Source: Oscillospiraceae bacterium
Lineage (GTDB): Bacteria; Bacillota; Clostridia; Oscillospirales; Oscillospiraceae
Direction: 5' to 3'
Length of the DNA stretch: 11,778 nt
NCBI GenBank assembly: GCA_016290695.1
Contig: JAEEUX010000054.1
Coordinates: 1-11,778 of the forward strand
A model generated the notes under the pieces. That model was not told the DNA's origin. It made no database searches and was given only the letters and a program-made list of their open reading frames with translations. Positions 7,093 through 11,778 of the stretch are shown one piece after another. Made by a program: the position numbers and the translations under genes. Position 1 is the first letter of the stretch, and each line of letters begins with the position of its first letter.

Positions 7093-7731
7093 ATGAGAAT
7101 GAGAAAAAAGAAAAATCTTCCCCAGCGGATGGAAAAGGCTGCAGGGGTGCTGATAAAGGAGCCGGAGGTTTACTGCGGCAAATGGCTCGCCGCCTTTGCG
7201 GGGCACAATATACTCTGCGCCGAGCTTGGCTGTGGCAAGGGCAGCTTTACCGCGGGGACGGCGTCGTCTAACCCGGATATGTTCCTTGTCGCCGTGGAGA
7301 AGGTTCCGGATGCGATGATCATGGCAATGGAGAAGGCCGTGGCGGCAAATCTCGATAACGTCCGCTTCATCGACGCGGACGCCGAGCGTCTGCGCGAAAT
7401 ATTCGCGCCGCAGGAGCTTGACCGCATCTACATAAATTTCTGCGACCCGTGGCCCACAAAGCGCCACGCGAAGCGCCGTCTAACCTCCCCCGGCTTTTTG
7501 GCAATATACAAGGAGGTTTTGAAAAGCAGCGGAGAGATTCATTTCAAGACGGACAACCTCCCGCTTTTTGAATACTCGCTCGAACAGTTCGCCGAATGCG
7601 GCTTCACGCTGCATGAGGTGACGCGCAACCTTCACGAGAACGGCCCCGTCGGGATAATGACGGATTACGAAGCCAAATTCCACGCGGAGGGTCTTCCGAT
7701 AAACCGCTGCGTGGCAAAGCTGGGAGAATGA
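7093..7731 (+). CDS. trmB: tRNA (guanine-N7-)-methyltransferase TrmB
   Basis: SAM-dependent Rossmann-fold enzyme that makes 7-methylguanosine at position 46 in the variable loop of many tRNAs. From the ATG at 7093 it has 212 residues and starts MRMRKKKNL, like many Firmicute TrmB proteins. Visible motifs are ELGCGKGSF (44-52, SAM loop), NFCDPWPTKRHAKRRL (115-130, the TrmB signature around D118-P-W), IHFKTDN (149-155) and the C-terminal TDYEAKF...G..IN. An in-frame TTG at 7057 would add 12 residues but overlaps the candidate -10 box and lacks a ribosome binding site. GAGG lies about twelve bases before the ATG, slightly far. First gene of the rightward operon, three bases from xth. Confidence 0.95.
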   Translation: MRMRKKKNLPQRMEKAAGVLIKEPEVYCGKWLAAFAGHNILCAELGCGKGSFTAGTASSNPDMFLVAVEKVPDAMIMAMEKAVAANLDNVRFIDADAERLREIFAPQELDRIYINFCDPWPTKRHAKRRLTSPGFLAIYKEVLKSSGEIHFKTDNLPLFEYSLEQFAECGFTLHEVTRNLHENGPVGIMTDYEAKFHAEGLPINRCVAKLGE

Positions 7732-7734
7732 TAA

Positions 7735-8490
7735 ATGAGATTTCTGTCATGGAACGTAAACGGCCTGCGCGCCTGCCGCCAGAAGGGCTTTGACGATTTT
7801 TTCTTCGCTATGGGCGCGGACTTTTTCTGCCTTCAGGAGACGAAGCTCCAGGAGGGCCAGATAGAGCTTGACACCCCGGGATACAGCCAGTATTGGTTCT
7901 CTGCCGAAAAGAAAGGCTATTCGGGAACGGCAATTTTCGCAAAGCATGAGCCGATTTCCGTTCAAAAAGGGCTCGGTTTGCCGGAATTTGACCGCGAGGG
8001 CCGCTGCATAACGCTTGAATACGAGGATTTTTACCTTGTCACCTGCTATGTCCCCAACGCGCAGGACGAGCTGAAAAGGCTCGATTACCGTCTTGACTGG
8101 GAACTTAGCTTCCGAAATTATCTTACGGAGCTCGACGCGAAAAAGCCCGTCATTATATGCGGCGACCTCAACGTCGCTCACAAGGAAATAGACCTTAAAA
8201 ACCCGCAGGCGAACCGCGGCCACCCCGGCTTTTCGGACGAGGAACGCGCGGAGATGGACAAGCTCATCGCCGCCGGCTTTACAGACTCCTTCCGTCTGCT
8301 CTACCCGGAGCTTGAAAACGCCTACTCATGGTGGAGCTACCGCGCCGGCGCGCGCGCAAGGAACGTAGGCTGGCGCATAGATTATTTCCTTATTTCTGAC
8401 AGGCTCCGCAGCAAGGTAAGCAAGGCGTATATTTGCAGCGAGATCCTCGGCTCGGATCACTGCCCCGTCGGGCTTGATATAGCATGGTAA
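7735..8490 (+). CDS. Exonuclease III / class II AP endonuclease (ExoA/Xth family)
   Basis: DNA repair nuclease that cuts the backbone 5' to abasic sites and removes 3' blocking groups, acting with magnesium in base excision repair. The 251-residue length matches bacterial ExoA. The catalytic set is complete: N7 in SWNVNGLR, E35 in LQETKL, Y105 in CYVPNA, D144 and N146 in GDLNVAH, and D241-H242 in GSDHCPV. There is no signal peptide. The ATG follows the trmB stop by three bases, with GGGAG in the end of trmB as likely ribosome binding site, and the stop overlaps the next gene, so the three are probably translated from one message. Confidence 0.95.
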   Translation: MRFLSWNVNGLRACRQKGFDDFFFAMGADFFCLQETKLQEGQIELDTPGYSQYWFSAEKKGYSGTAIFAKHEPISVQKGLGLPEFDREGRCITLEYEDFYLVTCYVPNAQDELKRLDYRLDWELSFRNYLTELDAKKPVIICGDLNVAHKEIDLKNPQANRGHPGFSDEERAEMDKLIAAGFTDSFRLLYPELENAYSWWSYRAGARARNVGWRIDYFLISDRLRSKVSKAYICSEILGSDHCPVGLDIAW

Positions 8491-9461
8491 AGATAGGTAA
8501 CGTAGAAATAAAAGGCCGCCTCGTTTTGGCGCCCATGGCGGGCGTGGCGGATGCCGCGTTCAGAGCGTTGTGCATGGAATGCGGCGCGGCTCTTACATAT
8601 ACGGAAATGGTCAGCGCCAAGGCGCTAATGTATCAGGACGGCAAAACCAGAGCGCTCCTTGAGCGCGGTAAGGGCGACGCGCCGCTTTCGGCGCAGATAT
8701 TCGGCAGCGAACCGGAAATTCTCGCCGCCGCTGCGGTAAAAGCGCACGACATAAGCCATTGCGACATAATCGATATAAACATGGGCTGCCCGACGGGCAA
8801 GATAGTCAAAAACGGCGACGGCAGCGCCCTTCTGCGTTCGCCCGAGCTCGTCGCGCGCATCGTCCGCGCCGTGGCGGACGCTTCCCCCGTGCCCGTAACG
8901 GTGAAAATCCGCAAGGGCTGGGATAAGGGCAGCGTCAACGCCGTGGAGATAGCGCAGATCGCGGAAGAAAACGGAGCCGCGGCAATTGCCGTTCACGGAA
9001 GGACGCGCGCGCAGATGTATTCCGGCGCAGCAGACTGGAACATAATCACGGCTGTAAAAAAAGCCGTCACCATCCCCGTTATAGCAAACGGCGACATTTT
9101 TGAGCCGGAGGACGCCGAGCGCATCCTGCGTGTGACAGGCGCAGACCTCGCGATGATCGGGCGCGGGAGCATGGGCAACCCGTGGCTCTTCACGCGCGCC
9201 GCCGCCGTTTTAAACGGCGAGGAAGCCCCTCCCCTTCCCCCGCTTGCCGAACGCTGTGACGCGGCGGTATGGCAGTTTGAATACGCCGCTGAAATGAAGG
9301 GCGAGCGCATCGCCTGCCTCGAGGCAAGGAAGCACTACAACTGGTACCTGCGTGGTGTCCACCACGCGACCTACTACAAAACGCAAATCGCCAGGATAGA
9401 AACTCTTGACGATATTCGAAGAATAACCGCAGATATAAAAGCCGACCTTTGCCGGGGCTGA
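8484..9461 (+). CDS. tRNA-dihydrouridine synthase (DusB-like)
   Basis: FMN-dependent TIM-barrel enzyme that reduces uridine to dihydrouridine in the D-loop of tRNA using NADPH. The 325 residues show the family order: APMAGVADAAFR (16-27, where most members have VTD), INMGCPTGKIVKNGDG (98-113) with catalytic C102, K141 in VKIRKGW, HGRTRAQMYSG with H171, ANGDIF (201-206) and MIGRGSMGNPWLF (224-236), the last two contacting FMN phosphate. The C-terminal helical tRNA-binding part is present. Assignment to the DusB group rests on overall pattern and is less certain than the Dus fold. The ATG overlaps the end of the AP endonuclease gene by seven bases (ATGGTAA), suggesting coupling; no strong separate ribosome binding site is seen. 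Confidence 0.93.
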   Translation: MVKIGNVEIKGRLVLAPMAGVADAAFRALCMECGAALTYTEMVSAKALMYQDGKTRALLERGKGDAPLSAQIFGSEPEILAAAAVKAHDISHCDIIDINMGCPTGKIVKNGDGSALLRSPELVARIVRAVADASPVPVTVKIRKGWDKGSVNAVEIAQIAEENGAAAIAVHGRTRAQMYSGAADWNIITAVKKAVTIPVIANGDIFEPEDAERILRVTGADLAMIGRGSMGNPWLFTRAAAVLNGEEAPPLPPLAERCDAAVWQFEYAAEMKGERIACLEARKHYNWYLRGVHHATYYKTQIARIETLDDIRRITADIKADLCRG

Positions 9462-9484
9462 GCCCGCGCAGAGGCCGCATGGAA

Positions 9485-9500
9485 CGGAGGTGATCAAGTG
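9485..9500 (+). promoter_or_regulatory. Extended Shine-Dalgarno with GTG start for the sigma factor
   Basis: GGAGGTGATC (9486-9495) is a ten-base match to the complement of the conserved 16S rRNA 3' end, followed by AA and GTG at 9498. It is the longest such match in the window and fixes the GTG as the start. Confidence 0.75.
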
Positions 9501-10076
9501 ACGAGAGAAGAAGAAGCGGAAATAATCAAAAGAGTGTTATCAGGCGAGGCCGAAGCCTTTGAGCCGCTCGTAGAAGCCAACCAAACACTCGTTTATAACC
9601 TCGCGCTGAAAATGCTCGCTAATCCCGAGGACGCCTATGACATGGCGCAGGAGGCGTTTTTAAAGGCCTTCCGCTCCCTTTCCGGCTTTAAAATGCAAAG
9701 CAGCTTCAGCTCGTGGCTATATAGGATCACCGCCAACATCTGCCTTGACTTCCTGAGAAAAAACAAACGCAGGCAGGAAACCCCGCTCACCGTCTCGGAC
9801 GGTGAGGACGAGGAGCGCGAGCTTGAGCTGCCCGATTACCGTTACAACCCGGAAACGGAGCTTGAACGTAAGGAGCTTCGCGCCGCGCTCGATAAGGCAG
9901 TCGCCGCTCTGAGCGCAGAGCAGCGGTCAGTTTTCCTTTTGCGAGAGATAAACGGCTTATCCTACGCCGAGATATCAAGCTGTCTGGAGCTTGATATAGG
10001 AACGGTCAAATCCCGGCTGTTCCGCGCCCGTTCTAATCTTGCAAAGCTGATTGGACGCAGCGGAAACTTTTCTTAA
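9498..10076 (+). CDS. ECF (sigma-70 group IV) RNA polymerase sigma factor
   Basis: Alternative sigma factor that redirects RNA polymerase to a small regulon, usually in response to envelope or other stress. The 192 residues contain only regions 2 and 4, as expected of ECF sigmas. Region 2 spans about 22-91, with DAYDMAQEAFLKAF (45-58) in 2.2 and WLYRITANICLDFLRKNKR (73-91) covering 2.3-2.4. An acidic linker (about 101-112, rich in D and E) follows, then region 4 at about 130-183 with the helix-turn-helix LSYAEISSCLELDIGTVKSR (154-173). It resembles SigW/RpoE-like factors, but the subgroup and target promoters cannot be told from here. It starts 36 bases after dus and is followed by its presumed anti-sigma factor. 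Confidence 0.93.
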   Translation: MTREEEAEIIKRVLSGEAEAFEPLVEANQTLVYNLALKMLANPEDAYDMAQEAFLKAFRSLSGFKMQSSFSSWLYRITANICLDFLRKNKRRQETPLTVSDGEDEERELELPDYRYNPETELERKELRAALDKAVAALSAEQRSVFLLREINGLSYAEISSCLELDIGTVKSRLFRARSNLAKLIGRSGNFS

Positions 10077-10114
10077 TTAATTGCGTCAAATATCATGAAA
10101 GGAGACTGATCGGC

Positions 10115-10969
10115 GTGAGCGAATGCACAAAATTTCAAGAGCTTATATCCTCCGCTGTGGACAACGAAATAAGCGACGCCGATAAAGAAGCGCTGGAGGC
10201 CCATCTTGCGGAATGCGAAGCCTGCCGCAGAGTTTACGAGGCCTTTTCAGCGATAAGCGGCGCCGCTGCGGACAGTCTTGCAGAGGTTCCGAAAAACTTT
10301 AAGGAAAATACAATGTCGCTCGTTATGAGCGAGGCAAGCCGCCCGAAGGGCGTGAAGCGATTCCTCAACCTTTACGGGCGCTATACGGCGCTTGCCGCCG
10401 TTCTCGCGGTGATAATCATCGGCGGAAAAAGCGTCACCGGCAATATGTTCCGCATGGGCAATTCCGCCCCCGCGCCCGATATGAATACAGCTTCGGCAGA
10501 GGCCGCAATGGACGGAGTGGATCCCTCGATGCTCAGCTCGCGCGGAAACGCCAACTCCATCGCTGCGGAAAACAAGCTTGTCGAGCTTGACGAAGCAGCG
10601 GAAGCGGAAAATGATATGGAAACGGCGCCCGCCGCAGCAGGCGCCGAATACGACTACGCGACAAGCGAAAACAGTTATAAGTCAAGCTTCGAGGCGCCGA
10701 GCTTTGCGGACTCGAACGCGGTAAAAAAACCGCTGAATCATGAGGAGCTGGGCTACAAGCAGAGTTTCTGCGCGATATGCACCATTGAGGGCGTTCTGCC
10801 CTCTCAGCTCACTGAGCTTGACCCCGTCCGTTCCGAGGACGGCGAAACGCATTACGAAATAAGCGTCGAGCTGTTTTATGAGCTCGACGCAGAGGGCGCT
10901 TTTTCCTCGATTTTTTATGAGGACGGCGCGGCGGAAACGGCACTCGTCATATATACCGCCGAGCCGTAG
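10115..10969 (+). CDS. Transmembrane zinc-finger (zf-HC2) anti-sigma factor
   Basis: Presumed partner that holds the preceding ECF sigma inactive at the membrane. In 284 residues the N-terminal anti-sigma domain (about 1-45) carries the H30-x3-C34-x2-C37 zinc motif typical of ZAS proteins. One membrane segment lies at about 91-105 (AVLAVIIIGG), followed by a long outer region. Residues 118-200 are low-complexity, rich in Ala, Glu, Asp, Ser and Asn, and look disordered. The last 85 residues look folded and contain a C219-A-I-C222 pair that is not part of the zinc finger. GTG start with AAAGGAGAC upstream; the gap to the sigma stop is 38 bases. The anti-sigma role is strongly implied by the motif and pairing. 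The inducing signal is unknown. Confidence 0.88.
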   Translation: MSECTKFQELISSAVDNEISDADKEALEAHLAECEACRRVYEAFSAISGAAADSLAEVPKNFKENTMSLVMSEASRPKGVKRFLNLYGRYTALAAVLAVIIIGGKSVTGNMFRMGNSAPAPDMNTASAEAAMDGVDPSMLSSRGNANSIAAENKLVELDEAAEAENDMETAPAAAGAEYDYATSENSYKSSFEAPSFADSNAVKKPLNHEELGYKQSFCAICTIEGVLPSQLTELDPVRSEDGETHYEISVELFYELDAEGAFSSIFYEDGAAETALVIYTAEP

Positions 10970-10979
10970 GCATATCATA

Positions 10980-11008
10980 TTGACTTCATGGGTTAATAGG
11001 TGTATATT
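10980..11008 (+). promoter_or_regulatory. Sigma-A-type promoter of the C_GCAxxG_C_C gene
   Basis: TTGACT (10980-10985), a spacer of exactly 17 bases, and TATATT (11003-11008), located just after the anti-sigma stop. Transcription would begin near 11015, giving a leader of about 35 bases. This makes the next gene independent of the sigma operon. Confidence 0.65.
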
Positions 11009-11050
11009 GCAAGCAAGTAACATTGATTACAAATACAGGAGGTTTTAGCT

Positions 11051-11497
11051 ATGGCTGATAAAATGACGGTTGAAACTGCGGCTTACCGCATGTTTGAGCA
11101 GAATTTTGACTGCTCGCAGATAGTTCTCTCTCATTTTGCCGACGAGCTGGACGCCGAGGAGGAGGATCTTCTCAAGGTCGCTTCCGCGTTCGGCGGCGGC
11201 ATCTCCGGCATGGGCCGCACCTGTGGCTGCGTCACCGGCGCGCTGATGGCGCTCGGAATGAAGTACGGCTTCAGCGAGGAAAAAGACGACGTCGGCAAAA
11301 AGCGCATCGGCGCGCTTGCACACCAGTTCATGGACAAATTCACAGAGCGCTGCGGCTCCACCTTATGCCGCGAGCTTCTGGGTGTTGACGTTTCAAACCC
11401 CGACGAGGCCAGCAAAGCCTTCGACGTTATCAGGACACGCTGCCCCGGTTTCGCCACGGCAGCCTGCGACATTCTCGACGAAATGCTCGAGGACTGA
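11051..11497 (+). CDS. C_GCAxxG_C_C family protein (putative redox-active)
   Basis: Small soluble protein of 148 residues belonging to the cysteine-rich family named for the C...GCAxxG...C...C pattern. The family is thought to be redox-active but has no settled function. Seven cysteines are present: C21 in FDCSQ, C58 and C60 in TCGCVTGALMALG, C101 and C106 in ERCGSTLCRELLG, C131 and C139. The glycine-rich FGGGISGMG (47-55) before the CGC motif is also typical. In relatives I recall an alanine at position 60, so C60 may be an extra cysteine. No signal peptide or membrane segment is visible. The ATG has AGGAGG eight bases upstream (11037-11042). It is transcribed alone from its own promoter and ends at a terminator. 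Confidence 0.85.
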   Translation: MADKMTVETAAYRMFEQNFDCSQIVLSHFADELDAEEEDLLKVASAFGGGISGMGRTCGCVTGALMALGMKYGFSEEKDDVGKKRIGALAHQFMDKFTERCGSTLCRELLGVDVSNPDEASKAFDVIRTRCPGFATAACDILDEMLED

Positions 11498-11513
11498 CCC
11501 TCCACATCACGCA

Positions 11514-11541
11514 AAAGCACCGGCCAATGAGCCGGTGCTTT
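11514..11541 (+). terminator. Intrinsic terminator hairpin, possibly bidirectional
   Basis: A perfect 11-bp stem, AAAGCACCGGC and GCCGGTGCTTT, with loop CAATGA, 16 bases after the preceding stop codon. The T-run on the plus strand is short (CTTTC). Read on the minus strand it ends in TTTT, so the hairpin could also stop leftward transcripts. Confidence 0.75.
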
Positions 11542-11542
11542 C

Positions 11543-11602
11543 AGCGTGTCGACAAAGTCGCCACGCTTCAAACGAGACCCGCTTCGCTGGGCTCTCGTTT
11601 GA
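11543..11602. repeat. Two adjacent inverted repeats after the terminator
   Basis: The first hairpin (11543-11567) pairs AGCGTG with CACGCT and CGAC with GTCG, with one T/C mismatch between the two helices and an AAA loop. The second (11568-11602) pairs CAAACGAGACCC (11569-11580) with GGGCTCTCGTTTG (11589-11601), with one bulged C and loop GCTTCGCT. No reading frame on either strand is convincing here. Confidence 0.6.
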
Positions 11603-11641
11603 GAACTCGCGCTAAAGGTGATAAGGGCCGAGCGCATACCG

Positions 11642-11748
11642 CCTTTAAGCGGCCATAATTGGTGCTTTTTGCCCCTTCTCGCTCGACGGGCGTCAGCCCG
11701 TCATCGCTCGTCGAAGCAAAAATCTCTCGATTCTGCCTCGCTTAAAGG
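11642..11748. repeat. Nested imperfect palindrome, about 107 bases
   Basis: Three nested inverted repeats share one centre region. The outer arms are CCTTTAAGCG (11642-11651) and CGCTTAAAGG (11739-11748). The middle arms are TTTTTGC (11666-11672) and GCAAAAA (11716-11722). The inner hairpin is GACGGGC, GTCA, GCCCGTC (11685-11702). CTCGC..AAAGGTG occurs twice as a direct repeat, at 11606-11620 and 11737-11750, so the left outer arm could pair with either copy. With the preceding hairpins the whole of 11498-11762 appears non-coding. Its nature (structured RNA, dispersed repeat, or simple intergenic hairpins) is not known. Confidence 0.55.
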
Positions 11749-11762
11749 TGCTTGCAGTTTTG

Positions 11763-11778
11763 AAGGAGCTGATTTGTG
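11763..11778 (+). promoter_or_regulatory. Ribosome binding site and probable GTG start of the next gene
   Basis: GAAGGAG lies at 11762-11768, followed by seven bases and a GTG that is the last codon of the window (11776-11778). The spacing is ideal for initiation. The coding region itself lies outside the window, so this cannot be confirmed here. Confidence 0.4.

Noticed and set aside
9462..9485. GGGCTGAGCCC as a terminator between dus and the sigma gene
   Set aside because: The stem is only about four base pairs with no following T-run.
11131..11637. 168-codon minus-strand frame over the C_GCAxxG_C_C gene and terminator
   Set aside because: It mirrors a gene with clear family motifs, promoter and ribosome binding site, crosses the terminator hairpin, and its serine/arginine-rich product resembles no protein I know.
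1..11778. CRISPR arrays, insertion sequences, prophage, tRNA or rRNA genes, toxin-antitoxin or defence genes
   Set aside because: No regularly spaced repeats, transposase, integrase or tRNA-like cloverleaf was seen on either strand, and nearly all the sequence is accounted for by core genes.

Overview
The window looks like an ordinary chromosomal stretch from a Gram-positive member of the Firmicutes, most likely class Clostridia. The evidence is the division and cell wall (dcw) gene order mraZ-rsmH-ftsL-PBP-murE-mraY with no murF between murE and mraY, a class B penicillin-binding protein ending in two PASTA domains, a MurE with the DNPR motif of meso-diaminopimelate-adding enzymes, strong Shine-Dalgarno sites, several TTG and GTG starts, and intermediate base composition. 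The exact family cannot be fixed from the sequence; an Oscillospirales-like gut clostridium is my guess.

Minus strand, 6808 down to 1. The dcw cluster reads leftwards from a promoter near 6876-6904: mraZ (transcriptional repressor), rsmH (16S rRNA methyltransferase), a small FtsL-like membrane protein, a PASTA-containing transpeptidase (FtsI/SpoVD type), murE and mraY. Spacings range from an ATGA overlap to 39 bases and no terminator is visible, so this looks like one operon. It runs off the left edge into a gene of which only about 15 codons are seen. Together these genes carry out late cytoplasmic muropeptide synthesis, lipid I formation and septal cross-linking.

Centre, 6809-7092. A 284-base divergent intergenic region holds the mraZ promoter, a set of 10-base-spaced GTG/GTG/ATG triplets that is a candidate MraZ operator, and a weaker candidate promoter for the rightward genes.

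Plus strand, 7093-10969. trmB (tRNA m7G46 methyltransferase), xth/exoA (exonuclease III-type AP endonuclease) and a DusB-like tRNA dihydrouridine synthase are tightly packed. They are followed after 36 bases by an ECF sigma factor with a very strong ribosome binding site and its zinc-finger, membrane-spanning anti-sigma factor. The anti-sigma factor has an unexpected CxxC pair in its outer domain.

Right end, 10970-11778. A well-formed sigma-A-type promoter drives a lone cysteine-rich protein of the C_GCAxxG_C_C family, which ends at a perfect 11-bp hairpin terminator. The last 240 bases hold no convincing gene but are dense in inverted repeats, and end on a ribosome binding site and GTG that probably open the next gene. 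No previously undescribed system is evident. The most interesting items are the structured right-end region, the anti-sigma CxxC and the candidate MraZ operator.
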